A stretch of DNA of 64,000 bases, from NCBI GenBank assembly GCA_963742585.1, contig CAVUMI010000009.1, positions 1,612,001-1,676,000 of the forward strand, written 5' to 3'. The position numbers and the translations under genes are program-made. Of the stretch, positions 53,348 through 63,876 are shown in pieces. The DNA comes from JACDEA01 sp963742585. GTDB taxonomy: Bacteria; Actinomycetota; Acidimicrobiia; Acidimicrobiales; JACDEA01. The notes below the pieces were generated by a model. The model ran no database searches, was not told the DNA's origin, and was given only the letters and a program-made list of their open reading frames with translations. The first letter of the stretch is position 1, and every line of letters starts with the position of its first letter.

Positions 53348-55286
53348 GTGGAGGGAGGCGGAGCCGGAGCCGATCCGGGCGACATCAAGGTGGGCGAGGC
53401 GCTCGAACGCGTCGTCTCCGCGCTCCCGGGCGGGGGTGAACGTCGACTCGGGCAGCAGGAGATGGCCGAAGCGGTGGCGACGGCGATCGAGTCCGGCCGC
53501 CACCTCATCGTCCAGGGCGGTACCGGGACGGGAAAGGGGTCGCGTACCTGGTACCCGCGATCCTCAGCGGCAAGCGCGTGGTGGTGGCCACCGCCACCAA
53601 GGCCCTGCAGGACCAACTCGCCACCAAGGACCTGCCGTTCCTCAGCGAACACTTGGGGCGACCGTTCCGCTTCGCCGTCCTCAAGGGTCGCAGCAACTAC
53701 TTCTGCCGCCAGGCCGCTGCCGAGGTCGTGGCCGGCGATCCCGCGCGAGATGGCCCTCGGCGACGACGACACCGACACCGATCGCGACGACGCCAGCCCG
53801 CTCGGTCGCGAGGTGCTCCGGCTCGTCGAGTGGGGCCGGACCGCCACCAGCGGCGACCGGGCCACGCTCGAGTTCGAGCCCTCCGCCCGCGCCTGGTCAT
53901 CGGTCAGCGTGAGCGCGATGGAATGCCCCGGCGCGCCGAAGTGCCCCTCCGGTGAGGAGTGCTTCGCCGAGGCGGCCCGCGTCGAGGCCGAGTCGGCCGA
54001 CGTCGTCGTGGTCAACAGCCATCTGTACGGCGCGCACGTCGCCAGCGGCGGCAACGTGCTGCCACCCCACGACGTTGTCGTGTTCGACGAAGCCCACGAG
54101 CTGGAAGACATCGCCTCCTCCAGCCTCGGCCTCGAGCTCACCGCCGGCCGGTTCCGGGCCATGGGGTTCTCGGTCCGCCGGTTGGTCAAGGACCCCGACG
54201 CGGCCGACGGCGTGATCGAGCTGGCCACCCGTTTCGAAACCGCCTTCGACCCAGCGCGCGGCCAGCGCCTGCTCGCCGGCCGCCAAGACATCGAACGCTT
54301 CCTCGACCTGGCCGCCGAGCGCGTCCGCGAAGCCACCACGGCGTTGCGCACCGCCGACAAGGACGACCCGGCCCGCGCCCGCGCTCTGCAGGCCGCGGGC
54401 CACCTCGGTGGTGACATTGCCTTCGTGCGCGACGCGTCCACCGAGCAGGTGGTGTGGGTCGAGGGCCAGCCGGGCTCGCCGGTGGTCAAGATCGCGCCGC
54501 TCGACGTCGGCGCCATCCTCATCGAGAAGCTGTGGACCGCCCAGGAGGACGAGCCGGCCATCACCGCGGTTCTCACCAGCGCGACGATCCCCGGCCGCCT
54601 CGGCGCGCGGCTCGGGCCTCCCCGACAACAGCTATGACGAACTCGACGTCGGGAGCCCCTTCGACTTCCCGGAGAACGCGCTGCTCTACTGCGCGGCGCA
54701 CCTACCCGACCCCCGTCAGCCCACCTACGAGGCGGCCATGCACGCCGAACTCGAAGCGCTGCTCACACGCCGCCGGCGGCCGCACACTGGCGTTGTTCAC
54801 CAGCTGGCGAGCGATGAACGCGGCGGCCGCCGCGCTCGGCCGACAACGTTCCGTTCGAAGTGCTCACGCAGTCCGACCTGCCCAAGCCCGCGCTGCTCGC
54901 CCGTTTCGCCGCCGAAGAGTCGTCCTGCCTCTTCGCCACCATGGGGTTCTGGCAAGGGCGTCGACATACCCGGGCCCGCCCTGTCGCAGGTCGTCATCGA
55001 CCGCATCCCGTTCCCCCGCCCGGACGAACCGTTGCTCCAAGCGCGTCGCGAGCGGGCTGGCCCCTCCGCGTTCCGGCTCATCGACCTTCCCCGGGCCGGC
55101 ACGTTGCTCGCGCAGGGCGCGGGGCGACTGATTCGCAGCCATACCGACCGCGGCGTGGTCGCCATCCTCGACTCGCGGCTCGCGAAGGCGACCTACAAGT
55201 GGGACCTGGTCAACGCGCTGCCGCCCATGCGCCGCACCCGCGAACGCGCCGACGTCGAGGCGTTCTTACGTCGGCGAGACGACTAG
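53348..55286 (+). CDS. dinG: DinG-family ATP-dependent helicase, several frameshifts
   Basis: An XPD-like 5'-3' DNA helicase. Walker A is in LIVQGGTGTGKG; after a shift near 53540 VPAILSGKRVVVATATKALQ and LKGRSNYFC. After another near 53745 come cysteines typical of the iron-sulfur domain (MECPGAPKCPSGEEC), the DEAH motif VVVFDEAHELEDIASS and LTSATIPG. Further shifts near 54615, 54780, 54825 and 54950 separate SPFDFPENALLYCA, LFTSWRAMNAAA, VDIPGPALSQVVIDRIPFPR and QGAGRLIRSHTDRGVVAILD. Rebuilt length is about 645 residues, typical of actinobacterial DinG. Confidence 0.88.
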
Positions 55287-55459
55287 GGCAGCGGCGGTAG
55301 CGGGGGCAGCGTGATCGGCGGGATCCCCGGGCCGGGGCAAGGTTCGGTGACGCAGACGATGATCGGGCCGGGGTATCGCATGGCCGAGGCCGGAGGCATC
55401 ACCACGCTGGCGAGCGCCACCCCAGCCGCAATGAATGTCAATCGAGAGCGGAAGCGCAT
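55283..55459 (-). CDS. Small secreted proline-rich peptide
   Basis: A 58-residue protein with a clear signal peptide (RFRSRLTFIAAGVALASVV, then PPASA-M) and a mature part of about 30 residues rich in Pro, Gly and Ile with two cysteines (IVCVTEPCPGPG). No family is recognised. It converges with dinG, overlapping by four bases. It is preceded by era but lies 42 bases downstream of its stop, so it may share that transcript. Confidence 0.6.
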   Translation of the reverse strand: MRFRSRLTFIAAGVALASVVMPPASAMRYPGPIIVCVTEPCPGPGIPPITLPPLPPLP

Positions 55460-55501
55460 AATGCCTAATTCGACCACATCCGGCCGCGTTCCTGCTGGAA
55501 C

Positions 55502-56340
55502 TCAGTAGCCGAGCCGCTCCAGCGCGCGGGGGCGGCGCTGCCAGTCCTTGTCGACCTTCACGACCAGCTCGATGAACGCGCCCTCGGGGAGCTGCTCGCG
55601 CACGGCGATGCCGACTGCCTTCAGCACCGCGCCGCCCTTGCCGATCACGATGCCCTTCTGGCTGTCGCGCTCCACGAGGATCTCGCAGCGGATGCGCGGC
55701 CACTCCCACTCCGTCACGCGCGTGGCGATCGAGTGCGGCAGCTCCTCCCGGGCGACGATCAGCAGCTGCTCGCGCACCAGCTCGGCCACCCAGAACGCCT
55801 CGGGGACGTCGGTCACCATGTCGTCGGGGTAGTACTGCGGGCCTTCGGGCAGCCGGCCGACGATGGCCTCGACCAGCGCGTCGACGCCCTCGCCGGTCTT
55901 GGCCGAGACCGGGAAGTACTCGGCCAGGTCGAACTTCAGCCGCCGCGGTGAGCTGGACGCACGACGTCGGCCCGCGACACCGTGTCGATCTTGTTCACGA
56001 ACACACAGCCCGGTCTTGGGTACGCGGTCGGCGACGAACTGGTCGCCCCGTCCCACCGGCGCGGTGGCGTCGAGCACCAACACGGGAACGTCGACGTCGC
56101 CCACCGACGACGTGGCCGCCTTGTTGGTGCGCTCGCCCAGCAGCGTGACCGGCTTGTGGATGCCGGGCGTGTCGATGAACACCAGCTGGCCGTCAGGACG
56201 GTTCAACACGCCCCGGACCTGCGTGCGCGTCGTCTGCGGCTTGTTGGAGACGATCGACACCTTGATGCCGAGGATCGGTTGAGCAGCGTCGACTTGCCGA
56301 CGTTGGGCCGCCCGACCAGCGAGGCGAAGCCCGACTTCAC
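55502..56340 (-). CDS. era: GTPase Era, frameshifted
   Basis: Era helps mature 16S rRNA and the 30S subunit. G1 is SLVGRPNVGKSTLLN, and after a shift near 56275 come ILGIKVSIVSNKPQTTRTQV and G3 IDTPGIHKP. The G4 region is disturbed by shifts around 55950-56010, and then the KH domain is intact: EILVERDSQKGIVIGKGGAV and FIELVVKVDKDWQ. Length is about 280 residues. The GTG at 56340 sits in a GTGA context with the corC end, although the two frames are now joined, which suggests another one-base error. Confidence 0.92.
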
Positions 56341-57633
56341 TCGGCACGCTTCGGCGTCGGCGGCGACCTGTTGAACCTTCGACACCCGCACGCGGCCGAT
56401 GCGCCGGCCCTGCACCCGCTCGGCCGTGAGTCGATGCCCGTCGACCACGACGCTCTCGCCCTCGGTGGGCACGTGACCGAGCGCGTTGAGCAACAGCCCG
56501 CCCACGGTGTCCCAGTCGCCCTCGGGCAGGTCGGCGTCGAGCAGCTCGTTCAGCTCGTCGATCGGCAGCCTGGCGTTCACCCGCACGTCGCCGTTGGGCA
56601 GGGCTTCGACCGGCGCTTCCTCGACGTCGTACTCGTCGACGATCTCGCCGACCAGTTCCTCGATGAGGTCCTCGAGCGTGACCAGCCCGGCCGTGCCGCC
56701 GTACTCGTCGACCACGATCGCCATGTGGAACTTCTCGCGCTGCATCTCGGGCAGCAGCTCGGCCACCCGCTTGGTCTCGGGCACGAAGTGGCACTCGCGG
56801 GCGATGCTCGCGCACGGCGGCGCGTCGGCCCGGCCCTCGCGCTCGGCCTTGAGGAGGTCCTTCACGAACACGACGCCGACGATGTCGTCGATGCCCTGCT
56901 CGTAGACCGGCAGACGGCTGTACCCGCTGGCGATCGCGACCTCGATCACATCGCTCACCGGCGCCCGCCCCTCGACCGCGACCATGTCGGGCCGCGGCAC
57001 CATGACCTCGCGCACCACCGTGTCGCCGAACTCGATGATCGAGTGGATGAGCTGGCGCTCGCCGCGCTCGATGACCTCCTCCTCAACCGCCACGTCGGCC
57101 ATGGCGAGCAGCTCCGCCTCGCTGAGGAACGGCCCTTCCTTGAGCCCCTTGCCCGGCAGGATGATGTTCGAGAGCCCGATGAGCGCCGCGGGTGACGACG
57201 CGGATCGGCAGGAAGCTCACGACCGCACTCACCAGCGGCGCCGACAGCAGCGCGGCGCGCTCGGGGTGCTGGACCGCCCAGGTCTTCGGCGCGGCCTCGG
57301 CGAACACGAAGATCACCGCGGTCTCGACCACGGTGGCGATGGCCACGCCGCCGCCGCCCCAGTGACGCTCGGCCAGCACGCCGACCAGCGTGGCGATCAG
57401 CGAGGTGGAAGAGCAGCATCAGCAGCAGCACCGGGTTGAGGAACCGCTCGGGATGCTCGACCAGCCGCGCCAGCGACCGACGCCCAGCGCTTGCCTTCCT
57501 CCTTCAGTGTCAGCGCCTTGACGTCGCTGACACGCGCGTCAAGGCGGTCTCGGCCATGGCGAAGAACGACGGCGAGGACCATCGCGATGACGATCACCGA
57601 TGACGAGGAGCGGTGTCGTTGCTCATCGGTCAT
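56341..57633 (-). CDS. corC: CorC/HlyC-type CBS-domain membrane protein (CNNM family), frameshifted
   Basis: It starts with a membrane region (SSVIVIAMVLAVVL, later WGGGGVAIATVVETAVIFVF and SAVVSFLPIRVVTR) spread over three frames. From about 57102 a single frame covers the CBS pair (REVMVPRPDMVAVEGRAPVS, YSRLPVYEQGIDDIVGVVFV, MAIVVDEYGGTAGLVTLEDL) and the CorC_HlyC domain (GDWDTVGGLLLNALGHVPTE). The family is linked to Mg/Co efflux or membrane protein function. It is part of the phoH-ybeY-corC-era operon and overlaps ybeY by 11 bases. Confidence 0.88.
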
Positions 57634-58132
57634 CGACTTTGTGGAACTGCTCGAGCAGCTCGCGCTCGCGGTTCTCCATCGCCGTGGCCTCGGTGTCGTC
57701 GACGTGGTCCATGCCCATCAAGTGCAGGATGCCGTGCACGACGAGCAGCGCCAGCTCGTCGTCGTAGGTGCCGGCGTGGTCGGGCGCGTTCCGCGCCGCG
57801 ACCGCCGGGCAGATGACCACGTCGCCCACCAGCAGCGGCAGGTCGGACGGCTCGGCTGGCAGGAAGCCGGGACCCGTGCCGCCGGAGTCGGGTGACCGGC
57901 CGCCCTCGATCGGCTCCTCGTCGATGGGGAAGGCCAGCACGTCGGTGGGGCCCTCCTTGCCGGTGAAGCGGTGGTGCAGGTCGGCCATCGACTGCTCGTC
58001 GACGAAGAGCATCGACAGCTCGGCGTCGCCGCGCACGCCCTCGGCCTCGAGCACCTCTTCGGCCAGTCGCACCCAGCGCAGGGTGTCGACCGGGTGATCC
58101 GACTGCTCGTCGGCGGCAAAGACCTCGATCAT
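57623..58132 (-). CDS. ybeY: Endoribonuclease YbeY
   Basis: YbeY is a zinc-dependent RNase needed for 16S rRNA 3' maturation. The 169-residue protein has SMLFVDEQSMADLHHRFTGK, DVLAFPIDEE and the zinc motif VVHGILHLMGMDHVDD (HGxLHLxGxDH). A 20-residue insertion (GGRSPDSGGTGPGFLPAEP) sits between core strands, as in many actinobacteria. The ATG at 58132 starts the conserved part. Confidence 0.95.
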   Translation of the reverse strand: MIEVFAADEQSDHPVDTLRWVRLAEEVLEAEGVRGDAELSMLFVDEQSMADLHHRFTGKEGPTDVLAFPIDEEPIEGGRSPDSGGTGPGFLPAEPSDLPLLVGDVVICPAVAARNAPDHAGTYDDELALLVVHGILHLMGMDHVDDTEATAMENRERELLEQFHKVDDR

Positions 58133-58151
58133 CGTCACTCGTCGCCCGCGC

Positions 58152-59094
<943 letters not shown>

Positions 59095-59140
59095 GTGAGG
59101 TTCGCCCCCAGGCTAGACGCTGGCCGCGCGGGGATTGTGG

Positions 59141-59491
59141 CTAGCCGGGCGGCCAGCCCAGGCGCCGCCCGCCGATCACGTGGAGGTGCAGGTGCGGGAC
59201 GCTGTTGTTGGCGTCATCGCCCACGTTGAAGACCAGGCGGTAGCCGCGGTCGGCGACGCCCTCGGACGCGGCCACGGCCTGCGCGGTCGCAAACATCTCG
59301 GAGAGGACCTCGGCGTGCTCGGGGCGCAGCACACCGGCGTGCTCGATGTGCTCGCGCGGGATGACCAGCACATGGGTGGACGCGACCGCCTGAATGTCGC
59401 GAAACGCGTAGGTCCGCTCGCTGGAAGCGACTTCGTCCGAGGGGATGTCGCCGGCGAGGATCTTGCAGAACAGGCAGTCGGCTTCGCTCAC
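59141..59491 (-). CDS. HIT-family (Hint-like) nucleotide-binding protein
   Basis: A 116-residue HIT protein. It starts DCLFCKILAGDIPSDEVASS, has HVLVIPREHIEHA and FNVGDDANNSVPHLHLHVIG, where HLHLHV is the catalytic histidine triad. Members hydrolyse AMP-lysine or similar adducts. The GTG (GTGAGCGAAG) at 59491 has TACCGT seven bases upstream, which suggests a leaderless transcript. Confidence 0.95.
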   Translation of the reverse strand: MSEADCLFCKILAGDIPSDEVASSERTYAFRDIQAVASTHVLVIPREHIEHAGVLRPEHAEVLSEMFATAQAVAASEGVADRGYRLVFNVGDDANNSVPHLHLHVIGGRRLGWPPG

Positions 59492-59498
59492 ATGCCGA

Positions 59499-59504
59499 AC
59501 GGTA
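59499..59504 (-). promoter_or_regulatory. -10 element TACCGT for the HIT gene
   Basis: TACCGT on the minus strand ends seven bases before the GTG at 59491. Confidence 0.4.
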
Positions 59505-59519
59505 GTAAGCCTCACTCCG

Positions 59520-60086
59520 ATGGGTGACATGGACGACACCGGGCTCGACGCCGCCGTCGTCCAGCTCGCGCAATGGGCGGCCGACAGCAAGACCGAGGCC
59601 GCCGCCGACGGCCGGGTACGCCAGCAGTGGGCGCAGCGACAGGCCGAGGACGAGGCCACGTTGGCCTCGGTCCTCCTCGGCCTGGCCGAGCGCCGTGCCG
59701 CCGTGGCGGTGCATCTCGACAGCGGTTCGACTGTGCGGGGAGCGCTGGCCGGCGTGGGTGCCGACTACCTGGCGCTGGTGAGCGGGTCCCATCTGACCCT
59801 GATGCCCACCGCGGCGATCGCCTGGGTGCGCCCCGAGGGTCCGTCCCCACCCGCCGCCTTCGCCGACCGGGCCGCGCCCACGGGGCGGCTCGTAGCCGTA
59901 CTCGCCAGCGTCGCCGCCGACGGGAGCGAAGTCCGCCTGGTTACGCGGACCGAGAGCGTGGTCGGCGAGCTGGTGTCGGTGGGCGCGGACGTGCTCACCC
60001 TGCGGCCGACGGGCGGCCAGGCCGGCCAGGTGGTCTACGTGCCGGTGGCTTCGCTGAGCGAGGCGTCGCTGCGACTGTCGGGATAG
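59520..60086 (+). CDS. Hypothetical protein with SH3-like repeats
   Basis: A 188-residue protein. The N-terminal part is helical (LDAAVVQLAQWAADSKTEAA). Two similar beta-rich segments follow: VAVHLDSGSTVRGALAGVGA-DYLALVSG and VRLVTRTESVVGELVSVGA-DVLTLRPTG, each reading like a small Sm/SH3-type barrel. No family name is certain. It ends 52 bases inside the convergent BldC-like gene. Confidence 0.7.
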   Translation: MGDMDDTGLDAAVVQLAQWAADSKTEAAADGRVRQQWAQRQAEDEATLASVLLGLAERRAAVAVHLDSGSTVRGALAGVGADYLALVSGSHLTLMPTAAIAWVRPEGPSPPAAFADRAAPTGRLVAVLASVAADGSEVRLVTRTESVVGELVSVGADVLTLRPTGGQAGQVVYVPVASLSEASLRLSG

Positions 60087-60283
60087 AGGTGCGACAGCGT
60101 GCCCGGCGCGATGCGCAGCGAATCGATGAAGGTTTCCACCTCGTCACCCTTGAGCCGGATCACCCGACCCACCTGATAGGCGGGTAACCGACCCTCGTCG
60201 ATGAACCGATAAAGGGTGCGAAGGGTGACGCCCAGCCGCTCCGAGGCGTCTTTCGTGCTCATCCAACGGATCGGCTCGCTCAT
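60035..60283 (-). CDS. BldC-like helix-turn-helix regulator (MerR/excisionase fold)
   Basis: An 82-residue DNA-binding protein: WMSTKDASERLGVTLRTLYR, then FIDEGRLPAYQVGRVIRLKG, then DEVETFIDSLRIAPG. This is the winged HTH_17 pattern of BldC, a small developmental regulator of actinobacteria, and of excisionases. No phage genes are nearby, so BldC is more likely. TAGGAT lies eight bases before its ATG. The Tad pilus operon begins 246 bases away in the opposite direction. Confidence 0.82.
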   Translation of the reverse strand: MSEPIRWMSTKDASERLGVTLRTLYRFIDEGRLPAYQVGRVIRLKGDEVETFIDSLRIAPGTLSHLYPDSRSDASLSEATGT

Positions 60284-60291
60284 CGTTTCGA

Positions 60292-60297
60292 ATCCTA
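60292..60297 (-). promoter_or_regulatory. -10 element TAGGAT for the BldC-like gene
   Basis: TAGGAT on the minus strand ends eight bases before the ATG at 60283. The rest of 60284-60528 holds no gene that I can support. Confidence 0.4.
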
Positions 60298-60528
60298 CGA
60301 GGCACATCGGCAAATCGGGGGGATGCCCGTGGTGCACCGGTCGCTCTGAAAGATCATCAAACCGCGTCACCCCCGAGGAGTCAAGCGCAACAAAAAACAC
60401 TGGAACTCATCGACAACCACGTGCAGAATCGCCCGTGGGCCGCCTATACCCCTGCATCCAAGCCTGGCACTTCCCCCCGAATCGCTACCTGCACGCCCGG
60501 CTCACGGGCTGACTGGGAGGTGGAAGCG

Positions 60529-61296
60529 ATGGCGAGGGGTACGGGCACCGTCACTCGCACGGCAAGGCCCATTGCTGGCACGGCCGGCACCGATCAGGGC
60601 GGCAACGGTTCGCGGCCGATCCCCCGCCGGCGACCGCTCCCAAATGGTCGAGCCGCGCTCGGCGGCCTACTGATCGCAGTGGCCACCATCGTCCTCTTCA
60701 CGGTTGCCGGAGGGAACGGAGGCTCGGATCTCCAGCGCTATGTCGTGGCGCGTCGCCCCCTCACGATTGGTGCACGAATTGTCGCGGCCGATCTGACGAC
60801 CGCGAGCATGCACGTGCCAACCAGCGCGCTCCGTACTCGAGTGTTTGACCGCCCCGCCCGGCTCATCGGCGCGGTGGTCGTGGCGCCCGTCGCCACGGGA
60901 GAGCTCATCCAAGCCAGTGCCGTCATCGCCGCGGGAACCATCTCTGACCAGCGGCAGATCTCAGTTCCTATCGAAAGCGCTCGAGCGCTCGGTGACCGCC
61001 TTCAGCCCGGTGAGCTGGTCGACGTCGTCGCAACGTTCGGCAGTGGCGCGGATGCCTTTACCGCCACGATCGTCACGGGTGCTCGCGTGGTAGATCGCGA
61101 CGCAAGTACAGGTCCGTTGGGTGACCGAAAGGGCCAGGTCGTCGTACTTTCAGTCGCGACCGCCGACGACGCGATGGCGGTTGCGCACGCGATCGCCGCG
61201 GGACAAATCTCGTTGGTTCGGGTCAGCGGGGCACCAAACGCTGCTGCCGCAGCCTCCAACTCGTACCGCGCGCCTCGACCCGCGCCCGGACGATGA
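60529..61296 (+). CDS. cpaB: Flp pilus assembly protein CpaB (SAF domain)
   Basis: A 255-residue protein with a basic cytoplasmic start, one membrane helix (LGGLLIAVATIVLFTVAGG) and a periplasmic SAF domain (YVVARRPLTIGARIVAADLT, IGAVVVAPVATGELIQASAV) followed by an RcpC-like region (SVPIESARALGDRLQPGELV and DVVATFG). CpaB/RcpC helps assemble type IVb (Tad/Flp) pili. GGGAGG lies about nine bases before the ATG at 60529. Its stop overlaps the next ATG (ATGA). Confidence 0.85.
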   Translation: MARGTGTVTRTARPIAGTAGTDQGGNGSRPIPRRRPLPNGRAALGGLLIAVATIVLFTVAGGNGGSDLQRYVVARRPLTIGARIVAADLTTASMHVPTSALRTRVFDRPARLIGAVVVAPVATGELIQASAVIAAGTISDQRQISVPIESARALGDRLQPGELVDVVATFGSGADAFTATIVTGARVVDRDASTGPLGDRKGQVVVLSVATADDAMAVAHAIAAGQISLVRVSGAPNAAAAASNSYRAPRPAPGR

Positions 61297-62585
61297 CTGA
61301 TCGATTCGTGGTTCTCGGCCTAGCCGGCCCGCGCGCCGCCTGGTTCTCGGCAGTCGGCCAATGGGCGCATGCCGGTTCTCTGCCCGTGGATTTCGTCAAA
61401 TGCGTATCCGAGGAACAGGCACGCACACGATTGACCTCAGGTCGAGTCCATTCGGCCGTTCTGCTCGACGCCACGCTGCCCAGCGTCGATCGGGATCTCA
61501 TCGAGGCCGCGCACGACGCGGGCACCGCGGTCCTCGTCGTCGACTCACGCTCGAAGCAAGACATCTGGTTGGAGCTCGGCGCCGACTCCCTTCTCACCGA
61601 TGACTTCGGCCCCGACGATCTCACCGAGGCACTCCGCGCCCATGCCGCGATGGTGCCCACCACTGAGTGGCGCGCAGCCGTGTCGCCGAAAGAGGTGCTA
61701 CCGGTGGAAGTGGCGCCGCTCGTCGCGCTTTGCGGGCCCGGGGGTACGGGTGTTTCCACACTGACGATGGCTCTCGCCCAACAGCTGGGGTCCGCGTCCG
61801 CGCGTCCGCGGGTCGTGCTCGCTGACATGTGTCTGCGCGCGGAACAGGGCGTGCTCCACGATGCCGGCGATCTAGGGCCGGGGGTCCAGGAGCTCGTCGA
61901 TCTTTGTCGCACCGCCACGCCAACCGTCGACCAGGCCCGCGCCTTTACCTATGACGTCACCGAAAGGGGTTATGCGCTGCTCCTGGGCCTTCGCCGGTCG
62001 GCGTCGTGGTCGACACTGCGCCCGCGCGCTGTCGCGGCAGCGCTCGATGCACTACGTCGTGCGTTTTCGATCGTGGTGTGCGATTGCGACGCCGACTTGG
62101 AAAGCCAAGCGCAAGGCGGGTCGCTCGACGTCGAAGAGCGCCACTCGCTTGCACGCGCCGCGGTGACAAACGCCGACGTCGTGTTCGCGGTGGGGACCGG
62201 CGGGTTGAAGGGCGTGTACTCGCTGGCACGCGTCGTCAACGAGCTCATTGACGCGGGCGTCTCGCCTACGCGCGTCGTTCCGGTCTTCAACCGGGTCGGC
62301 CGCGCACCGCGCCAGCGCTCCAGCCTCACCGCGGCATTGGCTGGATTGTTGGACGACGCGGCGCGCGGCGAGATGGCGCTCGCCGTGTTCCTGCCGGACC
62401 GCGACATCGAACACGCACTGCACGATCGTGCCCGGCTGCCCCCCGCCCTCGGTGACCCTCTGCTCGGCGCGTTCCTGGCGATCAATAAGCGCGGTTCCCG
62501 CGCCGGCCAATATCTCGAATCCCATGCGCGACCGGTGAGACCCCGTGAGTTAGCGGCCTGGCCCGAAGCGGTCAGCACACCATGA
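61293..62585 (+). CDS. cpaE: Tad pilus protein CpaE/TadZ-like (MinD-type ATPase)
   Basis: A 430-residue protein. Residues 1-115 form a receiver-like domain (VHSAVLLDATLPSVDRDLIE). Then comes a ParA/MinD-like fold with VALCGPGGTGVSTLTMALAQ, where the deviant Walker A has Val where a Lys is usual, and SIVVCDCDADLESQA at Walker B. CpaE/TadZ localises the pilus machine to a pole. Loss of the lysine is common in this subfamily. It overlaps cpaB and cpaF by four bases each. Confidence 0.83.
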   Translation: MTDRFVVLGLAGPRAAWFSAVGQWAHAGSLPVDFVKCVSEEQARTRLTSGRVHSAVLLDATLPSVDRDLIEAAHDAGTAVLVVDSRSKQDIWLELGADSLLTDDFGPDDLTEALRAHAAMVPTTEWRAAVSPKEVLPVEVAPLVALCGPGGTGVSTLTMALAQQLGSASARPRVVLADMCLRAEQGVLHDAGDLGPGVQELVDLCRTATPTVDQARAFTYDVTERGYALLLGLRRSASWSTLRPRAVAAALDALRRAFSIVVCDCDADLESQAQGGSLDVEERHSLARAAVTNADVVFAVGTGGLKGVYSLARVVNELIDAGVSPTRVVPVFNRVGRAPRQRSSLTAALAGLLDDAARGEMALAVFLPDRDIEHALHDRARLPPALGDPLLGAFLAINKRGSRAGQYLESHARPVRPRELAAWPEAVSTP

Positions 62586-63874
62586 GCGATGCCGGGTGGG
62601 TGTCTCCGCTGGCGGAGGTGGAGCGCTCGGTACAGGAGCGCGCCAAGGAGATCGACCTCGACCCGGCCTCGCCCGACGGCATCGAGAAGCTGCGTTCGCT
62701 CATCCGCGACGAGGTTGACCGATGGGGCGAGGAGCACAGCCGGGGTCGCCGGGCGACCGCGATAGCCGAACCCACGCTGCTCGCGGAGCGCGCCCTCCGG
62801 AACCTTGCTGGATACGGCCCGCTCGAACCCTTGTTGGCCGATGACGACGTGTGGGAAGTGATGGTCAACGCGCCGGATTCGATCTTTGTGAAACGCCACC
62901 GAGGTACGTCTGGCTATCACGATGAGGTCTTCCACGACGACGACCACGTAGCGCGAACGTTGACCAAGTTGCTCGACGACGCCTCAACGTCGCACCGGAA
63001 ACTCGACGCGGCCGAGGGATTGCAGGACGCCCAGCTCGACCAAGGTGCTCGCCTGCACATCGTCCACCGAGACATCGGTCGGGACGCCCACATGCTGGTC
63101 AACATCCGCAAGTTCACGGGAGTTGCCTATCGGTCGCTCGACGAGCTCGTGGCTCGGGGCAGCCTGACAAGGAGCGTCGCCGACTTCTTGCGCGCGTGCG
63201 TTCGTTCCGGCATGTCCGTCGTCGTCGCTGGTGCGCCGGGCTCCGGCAAGACGACGCTGTTGTCCTGCTGTGCGGCCGAGCTCGATCCCGGCTTGAGAGT
63301 CGTCGTGGCCGAAGAGGTATTCGAGGCCGACGTGCCCTTGCCGAACGTTGCCCACATGCAGACACGACCGGCGCGCGCCGACAGGACGGAGGTTGATTTG
63401 CGCCGTCTGGTCGCTGGGTTCCTACGGATGGCCCCCGATGTAGCCATCGTTGGTGAGGTTCGCGACCGGGAAGCGTTGCCGCTGCTACTGACGCTCTCGT
63501 CCGGAGTCCAAGGGCTGACCACGATCCATGCCGGATCAGCCCGACAAGCACTCACCCGGCTGCGGTTTCTTTGTCAGCTGAGCGGCGCAGCGCGTGACCT
63601 CCCGATGGCCGCTCTCAACAGCCTTGTGGCCGAGTCGGTTGACCTCGTGGTGTACTGCGCGCGGCACGGCGATCGAGTGCAGATCAACGAAGTTGCCGCA
63701 GTCGAGGATCTCCAAGGCGGCCCCGACGCAGTGGCCTTCACGGTAAGTCAGGTGTTCGCCCGCGAGCGGTATGACGCCCGCCTGGCCTGGACCGGGCTGG
63801 TACCGGCGCGAACCGCACGCACGTTCGCAGCCGTCGGACTGGACATCAGAAGTCTTCTCGAGGGCTCGGACTGA
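62582..63874 (+). CDS. cpaF: CpaF/TadA-family secretion ATPase
   Basis: A 430-residue hexameric type II/IV secretion ATPase that powers Tad pilus extension and retraction. The N-terminal part has LAGYGPLEPLLADDDVWEVM, then Walker A GAPGSGKTTLLS near residue 218, VVVAEEVFEADVPLPNVAHM, the Asp/His box DVAIVGEVRDREALPLLLTL and GLTTIHAGSARQALTRL. The ATG at 62582 overlaps the cpaE stop. Confidence 0.95.
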   Translation: MSDAGWVSPLAEVERSVQERAKEIDLDPASPDGIEKLRSLIRDEVDRWGEEHSRGRRATAIAEPTLLAERALRNLAGYGPLEPLLADDDVWEVMVNAPDSIFVKRHRGTSGYHDEVFHDDDHVARTLTKLLDDASTSHRKLDAAEGLQDAQLDQGARLHIVHRDIGRDAHMLVNIRKFTGVAYRSLDELVARGSLTRSVADFLRACVRSGMSVVVAGAPGSGKTTLLSCCAAELDPGLRVVVAEEVFEADVPLPNVAHMQTRPARADRTEVDLRRLVAGFLRMAPDVAIVGEVRDREALPLLLTLSSGVQGLTTIHAGSARQALTRLRFLCQLSGAARDLPMAALNSLVAESVDLVVYCARHGDRVQINEVAAVEDLQGGPDAVAFTVSQVFARERYDARLAWTGLVPARTARTFAAVGLDIRSLLEGSD

Positions 63875-63876
63875 AG

